Shown here one piece after another: positions 33,019-44,569 of a stretch of 64,000 nt of DNA. Position 1 is the first letter of the stretch. Every line of letters starts with the position of its first letter. The notes beneath the pieces were generated by a model. That model worked only from the letters and a program-made list of their open reading frames with translations, searched no databases and was not told the DNA's origin. Origin of the DNA: Liriodendron chinense (Eukaryota; Streptophyta; Magnoliopsida; Magnoliales; Magnoliaceae); NCBI GenBank assembly GCA_003013855.2, contig PVNU02000424.1:2232001-2296000 (forward strand), given 5' to 3'. The position numbers and the translations under genes were made by a program.

Positions 33019-33650
33019 TGTTGGAGAGCCTTTAAATGTGCGCGAACTAGGTGCTCAGACCGGTTGGGCGACCGGTCTGTCTGTGTGGCCCAGACACACA
33101 ATGGCTGCTAGACAATGCTTTGAGTGCCCAGACCGGTCGGGCGACCGGTCTGCAGTGGGCTCTGACCAGTCGGTGGTGAGGCAGCGTCGGATACTTTTCC
33201 TCTGGATAGTATCTGTGCAAGGTACAACCAGTCGGGCGACCGGTCGGCTGTGCGCGCGGATTTCTTGCGTAGCTCGCAGTACTGCGCAAGATGTTTCTAT
33301 TTCGGGTGTTTTACCTATTTAAGGAGTTGCAATCCTGACTTAGATGGTATCCTAAGGTGTCCAAGGTTTCCTATTTGCGTTAGGAAGAGGGAAGAGGTGT
33401 GTGTGAGAGAGAACTTGGGGTTTTCTCTATTTATTCCTTGCTTGTCGGCTGTCAATCTCTGTAATCTTCTATTATTCATAGTGGATCGCTTTGTGCCGTG
33501 GTTTTTTACCCGTTGATGGATTTTTCCACGTAAAATTGGATTCTCTTGTGGTGAATGCTTGTGTGTGATTGATTGCATCTTATTTACTCGTTTGATCTCA
33601 CATTGCTCTGCGCATTTCGGCTTCTACTTTCGCTGTCGGTTTTCCCAACA
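33019..33650 (+). repeat. 5' LTR of Element 4
   Basis: 632 bp, TGTTGG...CCAACA. It holds three copies of a palindromic motif built on GACCGGTC (around 33057, 33130 and 33227). The 3' part has GGTTTTTCCACGTAAAATT-type wording, also found in the LTR remnant at 57215-57775. Confidence 0.9.
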
Positions 33651-33652
33651 AG

Positions 33653-33664
33653 TGGTATCAGAGC
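33653..33664 (+). promoter_or_regulatory. Primer-binding site of Element 4 (initiator tRNA-Met)
   Basis: TGGTATCAGAGC, two bases after the LTR, the standard plant copia site. Confidence 0.92.
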
Positions 33665-33703
33665 CAGGTTGGGGTGGATTAGATTCGAATCTGAGACTAG
33701 AAG

Positions 33704-34515
33704 ATGAGATCGGGCCCAAGGTTTGAGGTAGAAAAGTTCTCCGAGAAAAATAACTTTGAGTTATGGAAGGTGAAGGTTGAATCCTTCCTAGTTCAGCAAG
33801 GGCTTGATGAAGCTCTTAGAAACAACTCGAGGCTATGAAAGAAGATGAGTGGACGAGGCTCGACAAGAAGGATAGAACCTCAATCCTGTTAAACCTTACG
33901 GATGATGTTCTCTATCATGTCATGAAGGAGAAGAGTGCGGTTAAAACAATGGTGAAGCTAGAGAAGGTTTATGCCAAGAAATCTCTAGAGAATCGCATGT
34001 ATGTGTTGATGCAGTTGTTTGACTTGAGGATGGCTGAGGGAACTGAGGTGGAGGATCACCTGAGCACATTCAAAAGGCTGGTTTACAAGTTGGTGGAGAT
34101 CGATGAACCGATGAAGGATGAATACCAAGCATGCATCCAGTTGAATTCTCTTCCAGATTCATATGAGTCGTTCAAGGACTCTGTGTGCGCAGGGAGGGAA
34201 ACCATAAGCATTGAGACCATTATCTCAACCCTCCAGTCGAAGGCCATGAGAAAGAAAAGCGGTGACGCGGCTTCCTGTTATTCCTCAGAGGCACTAGTTA
34301 TGAGGGGAAGAAGTTCTGAGCATGGAGGATATTCAAAATCGGGATCTAAGGCCAAGGGCAAAGGGAAGGCTAAGGTGAAGTATTGGAATTGTGGTCAGGA
34401 TGGCCACATGAGAGGGGATTGTCAGAATCCCAGGATGAAGCAAGAGAGGTATGGGAATTCTTCTAGAGAGGGAACAAATACCGTAGAGGACGGTGCAATC
34501 TGTGTGAAGTTCTGA
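33704..34515 (+). pseudogene. copia gag of Element 4, one frame break
   Basis: ATG at 33704 (MRSGPRFEVEKFSEKNNFEL), with the copia-type NFELWKVKVESFLVQQGL. A stop at about 33837 and a frame change are followed by the long open part 33835-34515: ILLNLTDDVLYHVMKEKSA, LFDLRMAEGTEVEDHLSTFK and LNSLPDSYESFKD, the UBN2-type gag of copia elements. The zinc knuckle near residue 185 reads YWNCGQDGHMRGDC; its first Cys is Tyr, so metal binding is impaired. Lineage is probably Tork/Tnt1-like by wording, not certain. Confidence 0.88.
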
Positions 34516-35003
34516 CTGTTTCTGGCAAGGAATCTTACGGTAGTGAGTGGATCCTCGCTTCAGGGGCTTCATGTCACGTTTGTCTTGACCAGAGTTCATT
34601 CACGACATACAGGGAGTATGGTGGAGAATCGATGTTTGTGGGCGATGGAGTCGCTCATAAGGTTGTGGGTATTAGTACTCTGCGCATCAAGATGTTCGAT
34701 GAGGTCGAACGAGTCCTGGAAGATGTGAAGCACGTTCTCAAGATGAAGATGAATGTGATTTCTCTTGGTGCACTCGAGGCGAAAGGGTACGTGTTTATCG
34801 GCCGCTATCATTGTTGTGAAGTGATGAAGGGGGCACTCGTGTGTATGAAGGCACGAAGGTGTGACCATCTTTACATGTTGATCGGGAGCACAATTCACGT
34901 TGGAGCTGCGGGAACGGCAGCGAGATCCACGGTTGCTCGTATGTGGCAAGTGCCCAAGGGCCACACGAGAAGAGCGGAAAAGGGCGTGTATTTGCAAGGT
35001 TAG
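34516..35003 (+). pseudogene. copia protease and pre-integrase remnant of Element 4
   Basis: Carries EWILASGASCHVCLDQSSF; the catalytic DSGA triad of the copia protease is changed to ASGA, so the Asp is gone. It continues with GGESMFVGDGVAHKVVG and DVKHVLKMKMNVISLGAL, then the gag_pre-integrase region (DHLYMLIGSTIHVG). At about 34960 the reading leaves pol and passes into the 3' end of the element, marking the deletion of integrase, reverse transcriptase and RNase H. 35004-35100 is 3' leader without a gene. Confidence 0.85.
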
Positions 35004-35100
35004 GGTCGATAGTGGCACGAGAAGCGGTGGAGCTATGATTGAAGATGAGATGACGTTGCGAGGATGGTGTTGATTCGACGTTTGCAGCCTCAGTGGAGAT

Positions 35101-35503
35101 TGTTGGACAGCCTTTAAATGTGCGTGAACTGGGTGCTCAGACTGGTCGGGTGACCGATCTGGCCGTGTGGCCCAGACGCACAAAGGTTGCTGGACAATGC
35201 TTTGAGTGCCCAGATCGGTCGAGTGACCGGTCTGCAGTGGGCTCCGACCGGTCGGTGGTGAGGCAGCGTCGGATATTTTTCCACTGGACAGTATCTATGT
35301 AAGGTGCGACCGGTCGGCTGTGCACAAGATGTTTCTATTTTAGGTGTTTTGCCTATGTAAGGAGTTGCAATCCTGACTTACATGGTATCCTAAGGTGTCC
35401 AAGGTTTTCTATTTGCGTTAGGAAGAAGGAAGAGGTGTGTGTGAGAGAGAACTTGGGGTTTTCTCCATTTATTCCTTGCTTGTGGGCTGTCAATCTCTGT
35501 AAT
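35101..35503 (+). repeat. 3' LTR of Element 4, first part
   Basis: Starts TGTTGGACAGCC; continues at 48821 after Element 5. The last five bases (GTAAT, 35499-35503) are the Element 5 target duplication. Confidence 0.9.
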
Positions 35504-38500
35504 TGTCACGCCCCAAACCCGAGGACCGGGCTCACTAAATTCTCGATCGCCGATCTTGGTGCCAACAGCCTCCGTAGTACCCCATTCTCAGCTCCTAGCT
35601 CTCATGTGCCAGGTTTCGATCCTGGGATCCTACCAGGAGGATTTTCAGGGTAAATTTTTTTTTTTGTACAGGAGCATAAACAAAACCATAAAACATCATC
35701 AAATATCCACTAATAAGTTTGTTGAGTACAGTACTGGAAAGGGAAACACAACATGAAGTATAAGTCCAAAATATCAGGTACATGAACCGCGCTAACGCTG
35801 CTGATATGCTCTAGTACCTGCAGTGTAAACAAACGCGCATGAGCTTCCTATGAAGCTTAGTAGAGTGCGTGTGTGCGCGTGTGATGTATATGACAAGTAT
35901 ACAGATATCAGAGTAAGCGAAAGTAGTAGAGGGCTAAGTTACTAAGTTTAGGAATGCTATCAGCCATCCCAAGGCTATGCGATGTAAGGGCCTACATGGC
36001 CGAGTGTTACATGCTAGAGATGCAATGCAAACACGTCAATCCTCAACTGATCCACATATCAAAATAGTTCTCATCTGGGACATCACCGGGGTCTAGTATA
36101 CTCTAATACTGGCCGCCGCACATCGCGCGCGTAACCAAGCGAGTAGAAAAGACCTCACTATCCGCCTCGTCAGTGGTATGCCAATGCCCACCCGGCTCGC
36201 CGATAGCGGACCCTTTCCATGAGCTGGTCAGACTCGACCTAGCTTACAGCGCACTACACCTGGGCGGATAAGGTCACACCCCTTTCCAACCGACCTCAAC
36301 ACAGTGGGAGACGCGGCCTACTGGTATTTGGCACACGAGCGCTCATGTTATCCACTCGGTCTCGACGCTGGAGCATCCTACTGGTACCACAGGGTTTAGG
36401 GACTTTCACCCAAGGACATCCATAGCGCCCACGTACTAGAACAAGTTTTCGGTGTCCAATACTGCCAACCATGATGTGACTATGGTGGCCACCACTCCGA
36501 TGCTGCTAGGGTGTGAAAGCGATCGTGACATACATAATGCGAAATGCATGAGTCATACAATCCAAATCATGCATCAAGTTTACGCATACTGCGCAATCAT
36601 GTGGGGCGACCCTATCTCGCACCGGTCCCCTAAGCATAACAAGCCAACTAGCATATGCTATGGTTAATCATGATCCATAACAGGCATACAAATGATGCGT
36701 ATGGGCATATGAATGAGCATGGTATTCATTATACTAAGCACGTTATCAGTGTGACATATCAAGCTAATCATACTAGCATGTTACCAAACATATCATGTAA
36801 CATTGGCCTTAAAAGGCCCAAAATATATATAGAGAGTGGGACCCGAACTGTGGATCCCATTGGAAATGTAAAAGTCTTCGTGGCCTAGCCCACTTGAGAC
36901 CACATCGGCCCCATACTTGGGCCTGCACATACAAGGTAGGTCGACAAAATATGTGTACAGCATAGATAAATCATATATATCAAAGAAGGAATCATGATGG
37001 GCATCAATGACCACTATTCCCTACGGGTGTGGTCCATCTAACATCTGAATTTGCCTCATTGTTGGGGCCGTATCTAAAATAATATGGAAAAATAGATAGG
37101 CAGCATGAATAGAACAGATACATCATGGTGGAGCTAATCAATACATCACGTTGGGACCCATAGGGTGGGCCACCTGCTGGGCAGCGTGGTACCCAACTGG
37201 TTCCAAGAGGTTTTAAATCAAGCAGATATTTGTGTTTTCTCCTTCATCCATATCCATGTGATCTTATGAACAGGTTGGAGGGCAAATAAACATCACTGTA
37301 GAACCCGGAAAGGTTTCAATGTTGGAAATCATCATTTCCACTGTGGCATGGTCCACTTGACATTAGGATATGCTTAAATTTTTTTGGCCCAGTCACTTAT
37401 GAATAGGTTGGGTGACAAATAAACATCATTGTAGGACTGGGAAGGTTTCAACGGTGGAGATCATTATTTCCACTGTTGTCCCTTGGCATGGCCCACTTGC
37501 CATTTTGGATATACTTAAATTTTTGGCTCAGCCACTAAAATGAGCTGGGAAAAACATATGGACGGAATAGGTAAGGCACATACATTATAGGTGGGCCCAA
37601 CGAGTGGGGCCCATTGACAATGCCCATGTAGACTACGCTGCTGGGCAGCAGTGTCCCCTGGACGCTGTCTGTTCAGCAGCCAGCATTTTATTTTATTTTT
37701 TATTTTTTTATTTTTATTTTTTTACTCTCAACAAGTGGGGCCCACAGAAGTTTCCGATCAAGCCGATATTTTTGTTTTTCGTTCTTCCATGCATGTGTGA
37801 AGTTAGGAGCAGGTTGGATCTCGAATAAACATCATGGTGGGCCATAGGAGGGTTTCAACGGTAGGTTTATTGTCCCTACTGTTTTCTGTGGTGGGGCCCC
37901 CTTGAGACTTGGATCTGACTCAATCTTGGGGTCATGCCCTAAAATGATCTCCCCAAAAGGATGGACGGTGTGGATACAGCACATGCATCATGGTGGGACC
38001 CACGAGTGGGCCACTAGCCGACCTCACGAGCCAGCGTACCTGGACGCTGGTACCCCCAGCATCAGAGGCTCTGCCTCTTCTTTCCTTTTTCTTCTTTTCT
38101 TTTTTTTTTGTTTTCTTGTACTTATATCAAGTGGGGCCCACATGGGTCTGATCCACTCCGTTCATCAGGTTACCCTTCTCATGGGGGACCCAACAAGCCC
38201 AATATTGGATATGTAAATCGATCTAGAAACATTAAGGTGGGCCAAAGGATTTCTAACTGTAGAAATCATTGTTTCCACTGTTTTATGTGGTGCGGTCCGT
38301 TTCAAACTTGGATCGGGTTCATCCTTGGGCCCTGGCCCTAAAATGATATGGGAAGATGAACGGCGTGGATGGAACACAAACATCAAGGTGGGTCCCATGA
38401 GTGGGGACCCCTAGTACGGCGTCCAAGTGACGCTGGACGTTCCAGCGTCAGAACGTCCAGACGCTGGACGTCCGTTGCCCCTTTTATTTTTTTGTTTCTT

Positions 38501-39743
38501 TTTTTTATTTTTGAAGTTATTTTATGTGGGGCCCACTTAGGGACGATCCACCCCCTTCATCATGTTCCCCAGATCGTTGGGGACCCAGCAAGCCCAATAT
38601 TGGGCAGGCGATTTAGCCTACAAACATCACAGTGGGCCCAAGAAGCTTCGACAGTGGGGCTTCATTTCCTCCACTGTTTTCTATGGTGTGGTCCACCTAA
38701 GATCTGGATCTTCTTCATTTTTGGCGTCCAGCCCTAAAATGGGCTGGAGAAACAGACGGACGGTGTGGATCAACTCATACATCAAGGTGGGTCCCACGAG
38801 TGGGGACCCCACTCCTTTGGCTTGGGAAGCTTGGACGCTGGACAGTTCCAGCGTCAGTGACGCTGAGAACGTCCAGCGTCTAGGTTTTCTTTTTTTCTTT
38901 TTTTTATTATTTATTTTAATATTACTACTACTATTAGGTGGGCCTATTCATGGATGATCCAGTCCATTCATCTAACTGTCCATCACAAGGTGGGCCCAAA
39001 AGAAAACAAAGAAAAGGAAGTAAATTAAGAAAAATAGGGGGTTTATGCCCCTTGCACTCACCTCGATGGATGGTTGGATGGTTGGATTGGATCAGGTTGA
39101 CGATCGGACGATCCGGACGGTCCGGATGATGGTTGGGGTCCTCCAAGCTTGGATCTCCACCCTCAATCTCTCTAATCTCTCTCTCTACTCTCAAATCTTT
39201 CTCTTTCTCTCTAATCTTTCTCTTTCTCTCTTTCTCTCTCCTCAAATCTCTTGAATTTTGAAAAATGAGCTCTCCTTTCCCCCTACGTATGCACTTGTAT
39301 GGGGGGGAGAGAGAGAGAGGGAATCATGGGGGGGTGATGATGGTGCATGGGAGGGGGTATGGGAGGTATGGGTGAGGGTTGACTTTGGGAGGAGAGAGAG
39401 GGATAGGGGGGTATGGGGTGTGTAGAGTAGGGGTATGGGTAGAGTGATGGTGATGGATTTGACATAATCTTGAAATTTGTGCAAGTGGGGCCCATGCCAC
39501 ACGCGAGTTGTGCGGCCCACCTCGGATTACGCAATCGATCATAACTTTCACACCGGGTATCGTAATGGGGCGTGCCGCTCGGCGTTGGAATCGCAGCGCC
39601 TACGCGGTCACCAGGGTATAGGTCTCGGGTCGATGCGGTACTAAAACAGGGTCGCGATCAAGACTCGCTAATCTGGTCTATCCGGGACGTACCGGCACCG
39701 AAAATTAAGCGTACGGTGGGCAAATAAGGGTACGGGTCTTACA
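35504..39743 (-). repeat. LTR of Element 5 (left copy; 3' LTR)
   Basis: 4240 bp. The stretch from about 37050 to 39000 is made of repeated modules, each with poly-T, GTGGGGCCCAC, CCACTGTTTTCTRTGGTG, CCCTAAAATGATCT and GGATGGACGGTGTGGAT wording, separated by hairpins built of GACGCTGGACG (for example 38429-38472 and 38830-38880). Short open frames here repeat in the right LTR simply because the LTRs are copies. Confidence 0.95.
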
Positions 39744-39756
39744 ATTCTCCCCTCCT
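39744..39756 (-). other. Polypurine tract of Element 5
   Basis: The minus strand reads AGGAGGGGAGAAT directly next to the left LTR. Confidence 0.85.
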
Positions 39757-39872
39757 AATAAAAAATTTCGTCCTCGAAATTTACAATACAAACCCAAACT
39801 ATCCGAAGATCATAAAAAAAATCGCATCACTATATATGCATATCGAATCGAAAAGCAATCATACAGATACAA

Positions 39873-42800
39873 TCAATCATAAAAAAGATGAGGATAAGAC
39901 TCGCGAATCTCTGCATCTCGCTCCCACGACGCCTCATCTGCGCTATGATGACTCCACTGGACCTTCACCAAGGGAATGACCTTGGTCCGGAGGACCTGCT
40001 CCTTCCGGTCAAGGATACGAACTGGCTGCTCAATGTAAGAAGCATCCTCATGAACCTCCAACGACTGCCAATCTATCACAGGAACCACGTCTGACTCACA
40101 CTTCCGCAACATAGAAACATGAAAAACATTGTGGACGCCAGACAACTGAAGTGGCAAGGCAAGCCGATAGGCCACGGCGCCAACGCGCCCAGTGATCTTG
40201 AAGGGTCCAATGAATCTCGGGGAAAGCTTCCCCTTGGCTCCAAAACGAACCACGCCCTTCATGGGTGAGACCCTGAGATACACACGATCCCCAATGGAAA
40301 ACTCTAGGGGACGACGTCGACGATCTGCAAAACTCTTATGTCGACTCTGAGCTGTGCGCATCCTCTGCTTGATGATATCGATAGCCTCTGATGTCCTCTG
40401 TACAAGCTCGGGACCTAGGAGACGATGCTCTCCAACCTCGGCCCAACAACTAGGAGACTTACAAGGTCTACCATACAACGCCTCAAAAGGAGCCATACCG
40501 ATAGTCGGCTGGTAGCTGTTATTATATGCAAACTCAGCCAAACGCAGGTGTTTATCCCAACTACCTGAGAAATCCAACACGCAAGCTCGAAGCATGTCCT
40601 CAAGGATCTGGTTGACCCTCTCGGTCTGACCATCAGTCTGAGGATGATATGCGGTGCTGAACTTCAAGGCAGGCCCCATCGCCTTCTGAAAACTCCTCCA
40701 GAACCGCGACGTAAATCTCGGATCTCGGTCAGAAACGATCGAAACTAGGACACCGTGCAGTCTTACAATCTCCTCGATAAACAATTCTGCAAGTCGGTCC
40801 AATGACCAGGTCGCACGTATCGCAAGAAAATGTGCCGACTTCGTCAAACGATCAACAACAACCCAGATGGCGTCGTGACCGCGATCAGTCCTCAGCAAGC
40901 CCATAATGAAGTCTATGGTCACGTGCTCCCATTTCCACAATGGGACACTCAACGGCTGTAGGGGACCTGGAGGTTTGCGATGATCGGCCTTGACACGCTG
41001 GCAAGTGTCACACTCAGCCACAAAACTGGCAATCTGACGCTTCATACCGGCCCAAAAATACTGCCTCCTCATATCACGATACATCTTGGTAGAGCCTGGG
41101 TGGATCGTGAACCTCGATCGGTGTGCCTCATCCATAAGATCTCTGCGCAACTGAGGAATATCTAGAACACACAACCGACCCCTGAAATGAAGTCCACCAT
41201 CTGACCCAATCTGCCAATCAGTCTGACCCTCTGACGCGGCCTCTTCCCAATAATCCTTCAATGTTTGATCTGTCTACTGAGCCTCGATCACCCTAGAAAC
41301 AAGAGAGGGTTGAATCGACAAGCTCGATAACTGCGCGATAGAAGACTGCAGGCTCAGCTCAAAATCAAACTCGGCAACCTCCTCGAGCATCCTCCACTCC
41401 CGGACCATCATATGCGCAACCAGACCTCGTGGCTGACGGCTAAGGGCATCTGCCACCACGTTGGCCTTGCCAAGGTGGTACTGAAGATCAAAATCATAAT
41501 CCTTCAGGAGCTCCATCCAACGTCTCTGCCTCATGTTCAACTCGGACTGCGAGAAGAGGTACTTCAGGCTCTTGTGGTCAGAAAAGAGCTCGAACCTGAC
41601 CCCATAAAGATAGTGCCTCCACACCTTCAGTGCAAAGACTACCGCTGCTAGCTCCAGATCATGCGTGGGGTAGTTCTGCTCATGGACCTTGAGCTGGCGA
41701 GACGCATACGCTACTACTCTGCCATGCTGCATCAAGACAGCACCTAAGCCAATACGTGAGGCATCTGTAAAAACCACGAATCCTTCACTCCCGGAGGGAA
41801 GAGTGAGGACTGGTGTAGAAGTAAGACGGTCCTTCAGTTCTGCAAATGCTCGCTCACAGGCATCGCTCCAAACGAACTCAGCGCCCTTCCGGGTCAACCT
41901 GGTCAGCGGGGCCGCAATACGAGAGAAGCCCTCTATGAAACGACGATAGTAACCTGCTAACCCCAGGAAACTCCAGATTTCGGACGCGTTCGTGGGCTGA
42001 CCCCACTGACGCACGGCATCAATCTTCACCGGATCTACTGCTACTCCCTGCCTCGTCACCACATGACCGAGGAACTTCACCTCCTCCTGCCAAAACTCAC
42101 ACTTCTCCAACTTCACATAAAGTTGGTGTGTGCGGAGGATCTGCAAGGTGATCTTCAGATGTTACGCATACTCCTCCCGAGTCCTCGAATAGATCAGAAT
42201 GTCATCGATAAACACCACAACGAACTGATCAAGGTAGGGACGAAAGACCTCATTCATCAATTGCATGAACACAGCGGGCGCATTGGTCAGTCCGAAAGAC
42301 ATGACCTGAAACTCAAAATGACCGTAACGCGTCCTGAATACCGTCTTCGGGATATCCTCCTCCCGGACACGGACCTGATGATAACCGGACCGTAGGTCAA
42401 TCTTCGAAAAGAACTGGACCTCCCGCAACTGGTCAAATAAATCGTCGATCCTCGGAAGCGGGTACCTATTCTTAATCGTGACCTTGTTGAGCTCGCGGTA
42501 ATCCACACAGAGCCTCAATGAGCCATCCTTCTTCTTCACGAAGAGTACCGGCGCTCCCCACGGTGAACTGCTCGGACGGATGAAGCCTAGTTCACGCAAC
42601 TCGTCCAACTGCTCCCGCAGCTCCCGCAACTCCAAAGGTGCCATACGGTACGGGGCCTTTGAGATAGGCGCAGTACCGGGCACGAGGTCAATCTGAAACT
42701 CGGTATGCCGACGAGGCGGCAACCCCGGAATCTCATGAAACACATCCAAAAAATCACAAACTACCGGCAGCTGGTCGATGCACACGGCAACCGGTTCCTC

Positions 42801-44291
42801 TATGGCACACGACATCAAAGATGACAACTGCTCACCTCTAGGCTCGGCAACAAACTGAAACTGCGGCATGCCGGGTATAAGGAAAGTGATTGTTCTTGCG
42901 AAGCAGTCCAATACAGCGTGATACTCGGCCAGCCAATCCATGCCCAGGATAACATCAAACTCGGTCATCGATAAAATAAACAAATCGACGGGCAAAAAGG
43001 TCTCTCCTACTAAGACGGGGCAAGACAAACAGATCAAACTCAATACTGACAAACCCTCGCGCACGGAATCTAACGGCAAACCAGTCGATCGGCAGAAATC
43101 ATCGGATACAAAAGAATGCGATGCACCAGAATCAAACAAAACATGAGCTATGCATGCAGAGACAATGAGTGTACCATCAACGACTCCTCCAGGTGCCTGA
43201 GGATCCTACTGGGCTGCGTAGAACCTGCCCTGAGTCTGCTGGGGATGTGTCTGTCCCCTCTGCGGTCGCCGTTGCTGCTGCTGCGGTCTATGCTGCTGCC
43301 TCTGCTGCTGTGGCTGTTGCTGTGGCTACTGCTGTGGCTGCTGCTGCTGTGGGTGGGGACACTCATGCCTACGATGCCCTGTCCCCCCACATCCGAAACA
43401 AACGCCTGCAAACTGTCTCTGGGACGGTGCTGGAGGTGCTGCTGGTGCTACTGGCGGTCGAACAGATGGATGAACCGGGTGCCTCTGCTGTGCCCGAGTC
43501 TGCTGCTGCCGAAAGCTGTCAGAAGGAGCCTTCCTCTTCCCCTTCCGGTTTCCGCTCTGGTCACAAATCCGCTGTACATCAGCCCACTCTGCCTCATATA
43601 TCTGGGCCCGCTCTACCACCTCCTCGAACGTAGGAAGCTTATGTCCTGTGACACGGCCACGAAGGCCAAGGCGCAGTCCGGTCTCAAATCGACGGGCCTT
43701 CCGCACCTCGTCATCCATGAGATACGTCGTAAATCTGGATAGCTCAATGAATCGAGCCTCATACTGCGACACTGACATATCTCCCTGGACCAGTGTCTCG
43801 AACTCTAGAGCACGCTGCTGGCGGACATGCTCAGGGAAGAACTTCCGGTCAAACCGGTCTACAAAGTCCTCCCATGTCCACTCGAAATCAGGCCCGGCTG
43901 CTCGGGTAACCGACGCCCACCAGTGCTCGGCCTCTCCCTGAAAAAGGAAAACGGCAAGAGGAACTCGCTCCTCGGTCGAGCATCGCATCGTGGTAAAGAT
44001 CTTCGTTACCTCCGATTTCCATCTCTCTGCTGCCACTGGGTCTGGCCCGCCCAAAAACTGTGGGGGATCCATCTGCCTGAAATCCATCAGTAAAGAACGA
44101 GCACGATCCTGCTCCGATGGGGCAATTGCGTCAGATGACCTCCTCTCCTAGCGCTCTACCATGGAGGTCATAACCCGCATCATCTCCTGAAACTGACCAG
44201 TAGTCATGGCTGGAGCTGGAGCTGGGGCTGGGGCGGTCTGGGATGTACCCGCACCGGTCGACGGCCTACCGGTGGCTCTCTTGGGCGCCAT
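39873..44291 (-). pseudogene. gag-pol of the Tekay element, one frame with five in-frame stops
   Basis: Frame from ATG at 44291 (MAPKRATGRPS) to 39873. Domains by codon: gag core about 69-250 (FLGGPDPVAAERWKSEV, WTWEDFVDRFDRKFFPEHVR), zinc knuckle CFGCGGTGHRRHEC about 298-311, protease FDSGASHSF about 386, reverse transcriptase about 520-715 (FVKKKDGSLRLCVDYRELNK; catalytic FIDD near 699), RNase H from about 820 (VFTDASRIGLGAVLMQ; DALSRQPRG), integrase zinc domain about 1057-1105, core (TIDFIMG, SDRDPRFTSRFW, YHPQTDGQTERVNQ), GPF module, and a chromodomain-like end (about 1420-1470, VKVQWSHHSADEASWE). Stops: 44150, 43328, 43208 and 41276 (TAG) and 42164 (TAA), each one C-to-T step from Gln. 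No indels are needed to read it. Confidence 0.95.
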
Positions 44292-44553
44292 ATCCTACAG
44301 AAAAGGACAGGTACCTCTTAGCATTGATACTCTCGAATGCACACACGTTAGGGAATCATATTCAGAAGATTCTAAGCTCAAAATAGGGAATCCTATTATA
44401 ACTATGTTGTAACAGGATCCTAGTGTGGGTCGCTAAGTGCATAAGATCGGGATCCTAATCATCATAAGTTTGCAACAATCATTTAGTTAAGGGTAGTTAA
44501 TCTAAGGCCATTAGTAGATATGTGATGTCATCCGCAGGTATTCCCAAGTTATG

Positions 44554-44565
44554 ATCTGATACCAA
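44554..44565 (-). promoter_or_regulatory. Primer-binding site of Element 5
   Basis: The minus strand reads TGGTATCAGATC, a few bases inside the right LTR end; one base differs from the initiator tRNA-Met match TGGTATCAGAGC. The stretch 44292-44553 is leader with no gene. Confidence 0.85.
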
Positions 44566-44569
44566 CTTC

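Noticed and set aside
35600..35640. GGTTTCGATCCTGGG-like words as a tRNA TpsiC arm
   Set aside because: No acceptor or anticodon arm around it; it lies inside the Tekay LTR.
36452..39254. Several open frames present twice (also 45518-48336)
   Set aside because: Inside the Tekay LTRs; conservation reflects LTR identity, and they show no domain.
43116..43742. 208- and 154-codon plus-strand frames rich in Leu, Ala and Val
   Set aside because: Antisense of the Gln-rich (CAG-rich) region between gag and protease of the Tekay element.
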